64,000 bases of DNA from DAIMFL01 sp964372215 (GTDB lineage Bacteria; Pseudomonadota; Alphaproteobacteria; Dongiales; Dongiaceae). This document shows positions 15,912-24,558 of this stretch, one piece after another. The position numbers and the translations under genes are program-made. The stretch covers positions 1-64,000 of the forward strand of contig CAYJQC010000007.1 in NCBI GenBank assembly GCA_964372215.1. The letters run 5' to 3'. Under the pieces are notes generated by a model. It ran no database searches. It saw nothing but the letters and a program-made list of their open reading frames with translations, and was not told the DNA's origin. The stretch's first letter is position 1. The number at the start of each line of letters is the position of its first letter.

Positions 15912-16352
15912 TCACCGCTCGATCCCGCGAAAGCGCGCCTGGTAGAGGTTGCGCTCCCGGTAGGCTGCGGCGGCACCCTCGATCAGCCGCGCGACTTGCT
16001 CGGCGCCGTGGTCGCGGCGCAGACGCGCGGCGATCTCCGCGAGTTCGGCGGCGTCGCGGGCCCGGCCCGGGCGCAGCTTGTCGTAGATCTCGAAGATCAA
16101 CTCCGCCGGCATCGCCACCATCTCGGCCGCCCGCTCCAGGTTCTCGGCAAGCTGCGGCCGGCCGGCGGCGCGCGCCACCTCGGCCTGGAGCCGCAGGGTC
16201 TGCGCCTCGATGGCGATGTCGTCGGGACCGAGGCCGCCGGCGGCGCAGGCCTCGACCGTGAGTTCGGCGAGCGGCCGGGTGCTGCGGGCCCGCAAGCCAT
16301 CGGCGCCGTGCTCGCCCAGGGGATATCGCGGCGGCGGTTTCAGTCCAGCCAT
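15912..16352 (-). CDS. B12-dependent diol/glycerol dehydratase small (gamma) subunit
   Basis: A 146-residue protein matching the small subunit of coenzyme-B12 diol/glycerol dehydratases: RPLAELTVEACAAGGLGPDD near 30-49, the conserved LRLQAEVARAAGRPQLAENLERAAE near 57-81, and AELIFEIYDKLRPGRA near 87-102. The small subunit completes the (alpha-beta-gamma)2 enzyme. It overlaps the large subunit gene by 13 bases and so is translationally coupled. Length is slightly shorter than PduE (173) because the N-terminus is short; there is no microcompartment-targeting extension. Confidence 0.88.
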   Translation of the reverse strand: MAGLKPPPRYPLGEHGADGLRARSTRPLAELTVEACAAGGLGPDDIAIEAQTLRLQAEVARAAGRPQLAENLERAAEMVAMPAELIFEIYDKLRPGRARDAAELAEIAARLRRDHGAEQVARLIEGAAAAYRERNLYQARFRGIER

Positions 16353-18601
16353 TCCAGCTCCTCCGGCCGGCGGGCGGCGTCGATCAGGCCGGTGTCGATG
16401 GCGTAGAGAATGGCGGTGCGCGCGTGATGGCGCGACCCCAGCGCCTCGCCGCCATAGAGCGACGGCAGCGGCTCCACCGCAATGCCGAGGGCATGGCCGG
16501 CCGCATTGGCGCCGACCGCCCGGTAGTGTTCCGCCCGCATCAGCGGCGCCTGGGAAAACAGCTCCAGGTTCATGTGCGGCGCCAGATCGGCGCGGTGGAT
16601 GACGCAGGTACCCTTGGCCTGGATGCCGATGCCGACGCCGGAGCCCGAGAGATGGGCGGCGCTCAGGCCCAGGAACGAGGTATCGGCCGTGTGATGCAGG
16701 CGCACGATGCGGGGGCTGCCGCCGGCCGAGCGGATGCCGTCCAGCAGCGCCGCCAGCACCTGCTCGAGCGGCACGTCGCCAGTGGTGCGGGTCAGGGCCT
16801 CGCCGAAGGCCGGGCTCAAGCCGATCACCACCTCGCCGCCCGCGCCGCCCTTGGCCGCCGGACCGATGGAGCGAAAGCGCAGATGGCTCCGGTGGACGCG
16901 CGCGTAGCGTTCCTCCTCGGCGATCACCTGTTCCTGGGACAGTTCCTCGCGCATGCGCGAAAGCTGGGCGCGCCGCTCGGGCGTCAGGCGATGGCCGGTG
17001 CCCGGGCCGCGGTAGTCGTTCGGCTGGTTGACGGCGGAGACGACGCGGCCGTCGCGCAGGATGGCCGCGGTCTGCAGATAGTCGCCGGTCACGCGCTGGC
17101 GCAGCATGGTCATCAGGTTCTCCGCCTCGGGCCCGAAGCCGCGCCGCGCCAGCGCCGCCACGGCATCGAGGGCGGTAAGCTTCCGCGATTCGATCGCCTC
17201 GGAAATCCTCGTGACCTCGGCCAGGCCGAAGCTGTCGGTCTCGCGCGAGCCGTCGGCCATCACCACGCTGTCGCATTGCCGCGGCGTCGGCCTTGCCAGG
17301 TCGAGCTCCTCGAGCACCGCGGCCATGGCGGCGACGGCGTGGCGCCGCGCCTCCAGGATCGCCGTCTCGCCGGGCCAGGCGATCCCGCCATCCACCGCAA
17401 AGTCGCGTTGGACCGCCAGGTAATCCTCGATCTCCTCGGCGTTGAACAGCGAGGCGTTGAAGGAATTGTCGTAGGCGCGGATCGAGCCGAAGCCGGAGCA
17501 GATGAAGTCGGTGCCAGCCATGAGGTACGGCATGATCTTGGCGCCGACGCGGATCTCCGACGCGCTGATCCTTGTGTCGTTGCCGGAGGCGCATTCGAGG
17601 TCGAGGATGCTGGCCAGCAGGTTTTCCGCCAGGATCTCCCACAGGCCGCCGGGTACCGATGCGGTCAGCGGCGCGCCGTCGATGCCGCCGTTCTGGGTGC
17701 CCTGGGATCCCATGCCGCGCTGGACGCAGAGGCAGCGCGCCTCGAGATAGAGCATCGATTTCCGCTCGTGGAAGCCCATCAGCAGCTCGGCGCCCGCGCC
17801 CGAGGTGCAGCGCGTCTTGACCCCGCGCGAGGCGTAGGCCGCGCATAGGAAGGCCTTCGACCAGGGCGTGTCGTCGCCGTCGACGAAGGATTTCTCGGAA
17901 CCGTAGACCGAGATGGTCTCGGCATAGGAGGTGAGGCCGGCCATGGCGAGCTTCAGCTCCTGGGCCTCCTCGACCGAGCACTGGGTGAGCACGCCGGCGC
18001 GGCCGACCGCGGCGCCGACGGCACAGGCGAGCGCGTTCGACCAGCCGTGGCGGGCGACCCGCACCGTGGTCTCGATCTCGTCGAACCCCAGCAGCGCGGC
18101 GGTCGCCGCGTCCGCCGCGAGCTGCAACGGATCGTCCTTGGCATTGGTGACATGGGCCTGATTGCCCGGCGACAGCCGCGCGCGCATCTTGGTCAGCGCG
18201 AAGGTCAGCTCGAGCGTGCTCATCTGCCCGACGATCTCGGCGAGCCGGGCCGGCGTGAGGCCGGCGGCGAGCCGCACGATCTCGGCACGCGGCACCGCGA
18301 TGTCGACCAGCGCCCTGGAGTACCATTCGGGTGGCCTGGCCATCGCCTCGGCGGCGACCGCCCGGTCGATGAAGTGATCGGCGATGAAGCGATCGATCAT
18401 GTCGAACTCGGCGGCCGGGCGGCCGTCCATCTCGGCGACATGGCCATCGGCGACGACGAGCGAGCTGCTGGGGTCGAACGGGCTGTTGGCGGCGCAGAAG
18501 CCGTGCGCCGGATCCTCGACCGCGAAGCGGTCCTGGCGCAGCGGTCGCCCGTCCCAGACGTCGAAGCGCCGCCAGCGATTCGGGCCGCCCTCGGTGCTCA
18601 T
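16340..18601 (-). CDS. B12-dependent diol/glycerol dehydratase, fused large and medium subunits
   Basis: A 753-residue protein joining a PduC-like large subunit (about 1-555) to a PduD-like medium subunit (about 595-753, from VVIGLSPAFGEALTRTTGD). The enzyme removes water from a vicinal diol by an adenosylcobalamin radical mechanism, giving an aldehyde. With a constant offset of +7 from Klebsiella numbering, the catalytic residues are kept: H150, E177, E228, Q303, D342 and S369. Two residues that line the substrate side pocket differ: D308 (Ser301 in Klebsiella) and T343 (Gln336). This predicts a substrate other than propanediol or glycerol. No microcompartment-targeting peptide is evident. 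It lies 20 bases after the kinase gene; no reactivase genes follow. Confidence 0.92.
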   Translation of the reverse strand: MSTEGGPNRWRRFDVWDGRPLRQDRFAVEDPAHGFCAANSPFDPSSSLVVADGHVAEMDGRPAAEFDMIDRFIADHFIDRAVAAEAMARPPEWYSRALVDIAVPRAEIVRLAAGLTPARLAEIVGQMSTLELTFALTKMRARLSPGNQAHVTNAKDDPLQLAADAATAALLGFDEIETTVRVARHGWSNALACAVGAAVGRAGVLTQCSVEEAQELKLAMAGLTSYAETISVYGSEKSFVDGDDTPWSKAFLCAAYASRGVKTRCTSGAGAELLMGFHERKSMLYLEARCLCVQRGMGSQGTQNGGIDGAPLTASVPGGLWEILAENLLASILDLECASGNDTRISASEIRVGAKIMPYLMAGTDFICSGFGSIRAYDNSFNASLFNAEEIEDYLAVQRDFAVDGGIAWPGETAILEARRHAVAAMAAVLEELDLARPTPRQCDSVVMADGSRETDSFGLAEVTRISEAIESRKLTALDAVAALARRGFGPEAENLMTMLRQRVTGDYLQTAAILRDGRVVSAVNQPNDYRGPGTGHRLTPERRAQLSRMREELSQEQVIAEEERYARVHRSHLRFRSIGPAAKGGAGGEVVIGLSPAFGEALTRTTGDVPLEQVLAALLDGIRSAGGSPRIVRLHHTADTSFLGLSAAHLSGSGVGIGIQAKGTCVIHRADLAPHMNLELFSQAPLMRAEHYRAVGANAAGHALGIAVEPLPSLYGGEALGSRHHARTAILYAIDTGLIDAARRPEELEWLD

Positions 18602-18621
18602 CGCCGTCGCCTCCCCCGCGC

Positions 18622-20142
18622 TCAGCCGGCCGGACCGGCCGCGAGTTCAGGATACAGGGTCTGCAGCCGCGCGTAGACCTCGCGCCAATGGCGGTACTTG
18701 CGATTCATCGCCGCCCGGGCATCGGGATCGGGCACGAACACGCGACCCGGCGTCACGTAGCTGCCGATGGCGCTCCAGTCCGTCAAAGCGCCCACCCCCA
18801 TGCCGGCGACGAAGGCGGCGCCGAGCGAGGAGCCGGGATGGCGGTCGATCCGGGTGATTTCGAGCCCCAGGGCATCGGCCGAGATCTGCAGCCACAGATC
18901 GCTCGCCGCGCCGCCGTCGGCGGCGAACACCCGGTTGACCGCCAGGCCGCGCTCGCGGAACACCTCGACATGATGGCGGAAGCCGAACGCCACGCCCTCG
19001 AGCGCCGCGCGCCAGATCTGCGGGAGCCCGTGATGAAGCCCGAGGCCGACGAGGGTGCCGCGGGCGAAGGGATCGTTGAGCGGCGTCTTCTCGCCGAGGA
19101 AATAGGGCAGGAACAGGAGTTCCCCGTCGGCCGCCGCCGCCGCCGCGAGCCGGTCGAGATGCTGATGGATCGAGCGGCCGACGGATGTCGCGCCGGCGAC
19201 CTCGCCGCCCGCCCAGTTGCGCACGATCCAGTTCAGGAAGCTGCCGCTCGCCGCCATGCAGCCGTTCGGGAAGTAGAGGCCGGGCACGATGTGATAGTCG
19301 ATGAACAGCCTGGCATCGGCGACCGGCTGGCCGGACGACAGCAGGATGTCGCCGGCGCCGCCATACTTCAGCACGAGGTCGCCGTTGCGCGAGGCGCCGC
19401 ACACGAAGGCCGAGGCGACGTGGTCGGCGCAGCCGGCCACCACCGGCGTGCCCGGCGCAAGGCCGGTATGCGCCGCCGCCGCGGCGGTGACCGCACCGAT
19501 CACCTCGTGGCTGGCGCGGATCGACGGCAGCAGCGCCGGATCGATGCCGGCGAGCCCGATCAGCCCGGGATCGTACCGCCCGGTGGCGATATCGACGAAA
19601 CCGGCCTCGAGCGCCCAGTTGTGCTCGACCTGAACGCTGCCGGTCAGTTTCATGGTGACGAAGTCCGAGGCGCCCATGACGTGGCGCGCCGCGGCGAAGG
19701 CCGCCGCCTCGTGGTCCCGAAGCCACATCAGCTTGGGGCCGACCAGCTGCTGGCTGTAGCCGGTCCCGGAGCGGGCGAGGAATTCATCCGCCGGCATGCC
19801 CTGGCGGAAGCGGTCGAGCTCGCGCGTCGCCCGTGCGTCGTTCTGCTGGATGGATCGCCGCAGCGCCAGGCCCTCGCCATCGACCAGAATCACCGTGGGC
19901 AGCATGCCGGTGACCCCGATCCCGGCGATGTCCGCCGCGGCGATCCCGCCTTTGGACAACAGGACACGGCAGATCTCGCCGACATTGCCCCACCACTCCG
20001 CCGGGTCTTCCTCGGCCCAGTTCGGGTGGTCGGAATACAGGGTCGCGGGCCGGCTCTCGACCGCCAGGCTGTTGCCGGCATCGTCGATGACAATGCCGAT
20101 GGTCGAGGTGGTGCCGATGTCGAGACCGAGCAGGAAAGCCAT
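18622..20142 (-). CDS. FGGY-family carbohydrate kinase
   Basis: A 506-residue sugar or polyol kinase of the FGGY family (xylulokinase/glycerol kinase fold). The N-terminal phosphate motif LLGLDIGTTSTIGIVID is at 4-20, the substrate region near 75-100 contains GIGVTGMLPTVILVDGEG, and the C-terminal ATP site includes FAADGGAASDLWLQISADAL near 410-430 and HPGSSLGAAFVAGMG. Substrate cannot be read from the sequence; xylulokinase-like is a fair general label. Its place between BtpA-like and dehydratase genes suggests phosphorylation of the polyol or the aldehyde/ketose produced in this pathway. Confidence 0.88.
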   Translation of the reverse strand: MAFLLGLDIGTTSTIGIVIDDAGNSLAVESRPATLYSDHPNWAEEDPAEWWGNVGEICRVLLSKGGIAAADIAGIGVTGMLPTVILVDGEGLALRRSIQQNDARATRELDRFRQGMPADEFLARSGTGYSQQLVGPKLMWLRDHEAAAFAAARHVMGASDFVTMKLTGSVQVEHNWALEAGFVDIATGRYDPGLIGLAGIDPALLPSIRASHEVIGAVTAAAAAHTGLAPGTPVVAGCADHVASAFVCGASRNGDLVLKYGGAGDILLSSGQPVADARLFIDYHIVPGLYFPNGCMAASGSFLNWIVRNWAGGEVAGATSVGRSIHQHLDRLAAAAAADGELLFLPYFLGEKTPLNDPFARGTLVGLGLHHGLPQIWRAALEGVAFGFRHHVEVFRERGLAVNRVFAADGGAASDLWLQISADALGLEITRIDRHPGSSLGAAFVAGMGVGALTDWSAIGSYVTPGRVFVPDPDARAAMNRKYRHWREVYARLQTLYPELAAGPAG

Positions 20143-20174
20143 GATGGTGCCGCCGAACCTCCGTCGGCCGACTG

Positions 20175-20978
20175 CTATCTGAGCTTGCCGACCTTGTCCA
20201 TGAACCGCTTCACGCGGCTGCCGTCCACCGCATTCCAGGTGTTGCCGTCGACCTTGAAATGGGTACCGATCACGGCGCCATCGGCGACCTGGAGGACATC
20301 GGCGACATTGTCGATGTTGACCCCGGTATTGGCGAAGACGGGAGTGTCCGGCAGCACGTCCTTGACGGTCTTGAGATTGGCGCCCTCCACCGGCTCGCCG
20401 GTCATTGGCCCCGAAACCAGAACGACATCGGCGAGCGACGAGAACACCGCGCTCTTCGCCCTGGCGGCGATCGGCCGGTCGCCGAGCGGCGCCGCAAACT
20501 CGGCGTTGATGTTGAACATCAGCGTCAGGTCGGGACGGCCGAGATCGGCGCGCAGGCGCAGCGCGCTCGCCGCATCCGGCTCCCAGATTCCCATGTCGGA
20601 ATCGTAGACGCCCGTGAAGATCTCCCGCGCGAAGCGGGCGCCGCTCGCCACGCCGAGGGCAACCGTCGCCACCGGATCCCAGAGATAGTTGACGCCGAAC
20701 GGAATCTTGATGAGCGGCTTGAGCTGGCCGATGGCGAAGGCCATGGCGGCGAGCGATTGCGGCGATGCCTTCAGGAGATAGGGCCGGTCGCCCTCGTTGC
20801 CGAACATGATAGCGTCGACGCCGCCCTGCTGCAGCGCCTCGATGTCCCTGGCGGCGAGATCGACCAGCTTCGCCATGCCACCGTCCCGGTCGTAGAGCGG
20901 CGCGCCGGGCAGCGGTCCGAAATGAATCATGGCAATGATCGGCTTGCGGCTGCCGTAGACCTTCGCGATGTCGAGCAT
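20175..20978 (-). CDS. BtpA/SgcQ family TIM-barrel protein
   Basis: A 267-residue protein of the BtpA/SgcQ family. Typical are PIIAMIHFGPLPGAPLYD near 14-31, GGVDAIMFGNEGDRPYLL near 52-69, and ADGAVIGTHFKVDGNTWN near 232-249. BtpA was linked to photosystem I stability in cyanobacteria, while SgcQ sits in a sugar gene cluster; in heterotrophs the family commonly accompanies sugar kinases and transporters and is proposed to be a nucleosidase or phosphosugar enzyme. The biochemical role is unknown. It lies between the ABC ATPase and the kinase. Confidence 0.85.
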   Translation of the reverse strand: MLDIAKVYGSRKPIIAMIHFGPLPGAPLYDRDGGMAKLVDLAARDIEALQQGGVDAIMFGNEGDRPYLLKASPQSLAAMAFAIGQLKPLIKIPFGVNYLWDPVATVALGVASGARFAREIFTGVYDSDMGIWEPDAASALRLRADLGRPDLTLMFNINAEFAAPLGDRPIAARAKSAVFSSLADVVLVSGPMTGEPVEGANLKTVKDVLPDTPVFANTGVNIDNVADVLQVADGAVIGTHFKVDGNTWNAVDGSRVKRFMDKVGKLR

Positions 20979-21006
20979 GAGCGTTCCGTGCTTTCTCGGA
21001 TCTGGT

Positions 21007-22119
21007 TCAGGTGATGGCCGGGCGGCGCAGCGCCGCGCCGCTGTCGCGGTCGAACAGGTGGATCTGGGTGGCGTCGTAGTGCAGGTGGACGGTCTGGCCC
21101 GGCGCGGCCGCGAAGTCGCGCGGCATGCGCGCCATCATCTCCGGCCCGCCCGCGCCGCCCAACGCCCCGACCAGGATGACCTCCGGCCCGAGCGCCTCGA
21201 CGGCGACCACCAGGACGTCGACCGGCACCGGCTGGCCTTGTGCTGCGAGGTGGAAGTCCTCCGGCCGCAGGCCGACCGTCACCGCCTTGCCGGCCTGACC
21301 GGCATAGGCCTCGCGGAAGGCCGATGGCACCGCGATCGAGGCCGGTCCGACAACGGCGGCAAAGCCGCCATCCCCGTCCAGCCGCCCGGCCAGCAGGTTC
21401 ATCGGCGGGCTGGCCAGGAATCCGGCGACGAAGGTGTTGACCGGGTTGCGGTAGACCTCGAGCGGCGGGCCGACCTGGACGATGTGGCCGTCCTTCATGA
21501 TGCAGATGCGCTGGCCCATTGTCATCGCCTCGACCTGGTCGTGGGTCACGTGGACGATGGTAGTGCCGAGCTTCTGGTGCAGCTTGACCAGCTCGGTGCG
21601 CATGCTGGCCCTGAGCTTGGCGTCGAGGTTGGAGAGCGGCTCGTCGAGCAGGAAGGCCGAGGGCTCGCGCACCAGGGCGCGGCCGAGTGCCACGCGCTGG
21701 CGCTGGCCGCCGGAGAGTTGCCCGGGCTTGCGCGCCAGCAGCTCGCGGATGCCCAGGAGATCGGCGATCTCGGCGACCCGGCGCTCGATCTCGGCCGCCG
21801 GCACATGCCGCAGCTTGAGGCCGAAGCTCAGATTGGCCGCCACCGTCATGTGCGGATAGAGCGCGTAGTTCTGGAACACGATGGCGAGGTTGCGGTCGCG
21901 CGGATCGACCTCGTTCATCAGCTTGCCACCGACCAGCAGCTCGCCGCCGCTGATGGTTTCCAGCCCCGCGATCATGCGCAGCGTGGTCGACTTGCCGCAG
22001 CCGGACGGCCCCAGGAAGATCATGAACTCGCCATCGACGATCTCGAGATCGACGCCGGCCACGGCGACGACGTTGCCGGGGTAGACCTTGGAGACGTTGC
22101 GCAGCTCGATCGATGCCAT
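21007..22119 (-). CDS. Sugar ABC transporter ATP-binding protein (MalK/UgpC type)
   Basis: A 370-residue CUT1-type ATPase. Walker A GPSGCGKST near 39-47, signature LSGGQRQR near 136, Walker B AFLLDEPLSNLDA near 155-167 and the switch H in VTHDQVEAMTMG are present. The C-terminal third (from about 240) is the OB-fold regulatory domain of MalK-like proteins, with GLRPEDFHL. It energises import through the two permeases encoded at 22138 and 24559. It ends 28 bases before the BtpA-like gene. Confidence 0.93.
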   Translation of the reverse strand: MASIELRNVSKVYPGNVVAVAGVDLEIVDGEFMIFLGPSGCGKSTTLRMIAGLETISGGELLVGGKLMNEVDPRDRNLAIVFQNYALYPHMTVAANLSFGLKLRHVPAAEIERRVAEIADLLGIRELLARKPGQLSGGQRQRVALGRALVREPSAFLLDEPLSNLDAKLRASMRTELVKLHQKLGTTIVHVTHDQVEAMTMGQRICIMKDGHIVQVGPPLEVYRNPVNTFVAGFLASPPMNLLAGRLDGDGGFAAVVGPASIAVPSAFREAYAGQAGKAVTVGLRPEDFHLAAQGQPVPVDVLVVAVEALGPEVILVGALGGAGGPEMMARMPRDFAAAPGQTVHLHYDATQIHLFDRDSGAALRRPAIT

Positions 22120-22137
22120 CGGGGTCTTTCCGGAAGC

Positions 22138-23028
22138 TCAGCGCAGGCTGCGCATGTAGCGATAGAGATAGGCGGTGAGCACCAGGATCACCGCCAGCAG
22201 GATCAGCGACATCGCCGAGGCCTCGCCGATGTTCAGGGAGACGAAGGCGGTGCGGTAGATGAAGTAGCTGACCAGATCGGTCGACACGCCCGGCCCGCCG
22301 CGGGTCATGATGTAGATCAGGTCGTAGGTCTTGACCGCGAAGATCATGCGGATCAGCAGGGTCACCACGATCACCGGCCGCATCAGCGGCAGGGTGATGT
22401 GGACGAAGGTCTGCAGGGAAGTGGCGCCGTCGACCCGCGCCGCCTCGTAGGGTTCGCGCGGCAAGGCGGACAGGCCGGCGAGCAGCAGCACGATCATGAA
22501 CGACACCTGGTGCCAGATGTCGACCATGACGATGGTCCACAGGGCAATCTTGGTGTCGCCGAGCCAGTTCACGGCGCCGATGCCGATGGTGCTCAGCAGG
22601 TAGTTCACGATGCCGAGCGTCGGGTGCAGGAACATCCGCCAGATCAGGCCGACGATCACCGGATTCATCAGCAGCGGGCACAGCAGGATCGCATAGTAGA
22701 TCGGCTTGCCGCGCTTCACCTCGTTCAGCATCAGCGCGATGGCGAAGCCCAGCGTGAACTCCAGCAGCACGACCGCGACCACGAAGAACGCGGTCAGGCC
22801 CATGGCATGGCGGAACTCGCGGTCCGCCAGGGCCCTCGCGTAATTCTCGATGCCGAGGAAGAAATCGTAGCCGGGGGCGATCAGCGTGTAGTCGTACAGG
22901 CTGGTGAATCCGGCGGACAGAATCGGAAACACGATCACCAGGAACAAGGCGAGCAGGCTCGGCAGCGCGAGCAGCCGCCCGAACCGGCGGTCCCGCCGCT
23001 TGAGCACCGTGGCATCCCCGGCCGTCAT
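22138..23028 (-). CDS. Sugar ABC transporter permease (MalF type)
   Basis: A 296-residue permease with six membrane segments and the EAA loop AARVDGATSLQTFVHITLPL near 190-215. ATG 23028 (MTAGDATVLKRRDRR) is chosen: the longer frame extends through a GC-rich repeat with no permease similarity. It pairs with the second permease at 24559. The substrate is not determined by the sequence; the CUT1 class typically imports di- or oligosaccharides, glycerol-phosphate or polyols. A repeat cassette separates it from the binding-protein gene. Confidence 0.92.
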   Translation of the reverse strand: MTAGDATVLKRRDRRFGRLLALPSLLALFLVIVFPILSAGFTSLYDYTLIAPGYDFFLGIENYARALADREFRHAMGLTAFFVVAVVLLEFTLGFAIALMLNEVKRGKPIYYAILLCPLLMNPVIVGLIWRMFLHPTLGIVNYLLSTIGIGAVNWLGDTKIALWTIVMVDIWHQVSFMIVLLLAGLSALPREPYEAARVDGATSLQTFVHITLPLMRPVIVVTLLIRMIFAVKTYDLIYIMTRGGPGVSTDLVSYFIYRTAFVSLNIGEASAMSLILLAVILVLTAYLYRYMRSLR

Positions 23029-23065
23029 CCTGTTGTCGTCTCCTGTTACTTCTGTCGGTCGGTCA

Positions 23066-23221
23066 TGGCATTCCCCCTCCCCTTGCGGGAGGGGCAGGGA
23101 GAGGGGTGTCGTTTCCGTCGTCGTCGACGCGTCGCCGGCGCCGCCCCCTCTCCCTCCCATCGCCCCTTCGCCAGGCTCAGGCGCGACGGACCCCTCCCCC
23201 TCCCTCGAGGGGAGGGGGTGC
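23066..23221. repeat. GC-rich intergenic repeat cassette with two G/C-tract hairpins
   Basis: Two short hairpins, at 23073-23094 (CCCTCCCC-TTGC-GGGAGGGG type) and 23191-23219 (CCCCTCCC-TCGA-GGGGAGGGG type), bracket a stretch containing TTCGCCAGGCTCAGGCGCG. This resembles the common dispersed intergenic repeats of high-GC Proteobacteria. It lies inside the operon between the binding protein and a permease, where such stems often lower expression of downstream genes relative to the binding protein. Confidence 0.6.
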
Positions 23222-23227
23222 CGCCAG

Positions 23228-24508
23228 CTACTCCTTCAGCTTGCCGTCCTTCTTGGCGAGCTCGGCGAACTCCTCGTCCACCGTGGCCAGCGCCTCCTCC
23301 GGCGTCTTCTCGCCGGCGACCGCCAGGGAGAGCTCGCGGCCGAGCACCTCGACGAGCTGCGGGGTGTAGGTGAAGACCGGGAAGTTGTGGCTGGTCTCCA
23401 GCAGGTTGCGCAGCGCCGGGTAGTACGGGTACTTGGCGTTGAGGTCCGCATCCTCGAACACGTCGGTGCGGGTCGGTGCGCCGCCGGCCATCGCCCGCTG
23501 CTTGGTGACCTCGGGAGACTCCACCCACTTGATGAACTCCCACGCCGCGTCGGAGGCCGGGCTCGACTTCGGAATCGCCCAGCCCCAGGCGCCGTTCAGG
23601 CTGGCGCCCTCGCCTTCCTTCTGGCCCGGCACCGCCATCAGCTCGACCTTGCCGACCACCGCCGACTGGGACGGATCGTCATAGGCCGGGCGGAAGAAGT
23701 TGTAGGTGATGTAGCTGTAGGCCTGGCCCTGGGCCATCACGTTGAAGGCCTCGTCGAAGCCGAAGCTGGCGGCGCCGACCGGACCGTATTTCTCGATCGC
23801 GGCCTTGTAGTCCTCGACCGCCTTGATGCCTTCAGGCGTGTTCAGGGTCGGCTTCCAGTTCTCGTCGTAGTAGGCGCCGCCATTGGCGAACAGGTAGTTC
23901 GACCACTCCATGGCGATCGGATCGGGCCGCAGGCCCTGATTGACCACGCCGTACTTGCCGTCCTTGGTGAAGAACTCGACCTGCTGGAGATACTGGTCCC
24001 AGGTCTTGGGCGTCGACAGGTCATAGCCGTACTTGGCCTTGAACGCCGCCTGGTTGGCCGGATCGGCCAGCAGGTCGGTGCGGTAGGTCAGGCCCATGGC
24101 GTAGTTGTAGAACGGCAGCATGTAGGTGGTGCCGTCGACCTTGCCGACCAGGTTCATCAGCGACGGAAAATAGACGCTGGTATCGACGCCGTCGGCGGCG
24201 ATGCGATCGTCGAGCGACTGCAGCCAGCCGGCCTTGATGAACTCGCCGACCCAGTAGAAGTCGACGACGATCACGTCGTAGCTGCCCTGCGACGCGACCA
24301 GCTGCGGCACCAGCTTGGTGTGCATCTCGGCGTAGTTCACCACCTCGAGCTCGACCTTGTGGCCGGTCGCGGCCTCGAACTCCGGCAGCAGTTCCTTGAT
24401 GTATTGGGTGTCCGGCACCGTCTCCATCAGGATGTTGATGGTCTCGGCGGCGGCCGGCACGGCCATTCCGACGCTGACGGCGCCGGCCAGAAGCAGTCGC
24501 TTGTACAT
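23228..24508 (-). CDS. Sugar ABC transporter substrate-binding protein
   Basis: A 426-residue periplasmic binding protein of the family-1 (CUT1) class. A Sec signal peptide MYKRLLLAGAVSVGMAVPAAA ends at about residue 21 before ETINIL. The lobe-defining sequence YDVIVVDFYWVGEFIKAGWL near 80-99 and the WGWAIPKSSPASDAAWEF region near 318-335 are typical. ATG 24508 has GGGAGA upstream; the longer frame starts in the preceding spacer. Several Trp/Tyr residues suggest stacking on a sugar or polyol, but no substrate can be assigned. Confidence 0.93.
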   Translation of the reverse strand: MYKRLLLAGAVSVGMAVPAAAETINILMETVPDTQYIKELLPEFEAATGHKVELEVVNYAEMHTKLVPQLVASQGSYDVIVVDFYWVGEFIKAGWLQSLDDRIAADGVDTSVYFPSLMNLVGKVDGTTYMLPFYNYAMGLTYRTDLLADPANQAAFKAKYGYDLSTPKTWDQYLQQVEFFTKDGKYGVVNQGLRPDPIAMEWSNYLFANGGAYYDENWKPTLNTPEGIKAVEDYKAAIEKYGPVGAASFGFDEAFNVMAQGQAYSYITYNFFRPAYDDPSQSAVVGKVELMAVPGQKEGEGASLNGAWGWAIPKSSPASDAAWEFIKWVESPEVTKQRAMAGGAPTRTDVFEDADLNAKYPYYPALRNLLETSHNFPVFTYTPQLVEVLGRELSLAVAGEKTPEEALATVDEEFAELAKKDGKLKE

Positions 24509-24558
24509 GATCGTCTCCCTTTCGTTTCTCGCTTCTCCCGACATTCGCCGGACGGCCC

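Noticed and set aside
20968..23373. 801-residue plus-strand frame across the ABC transporter genes
   Set aside because: Antisense shadow made possible by high GC; rich in QHDR repeats and lacks any domain.
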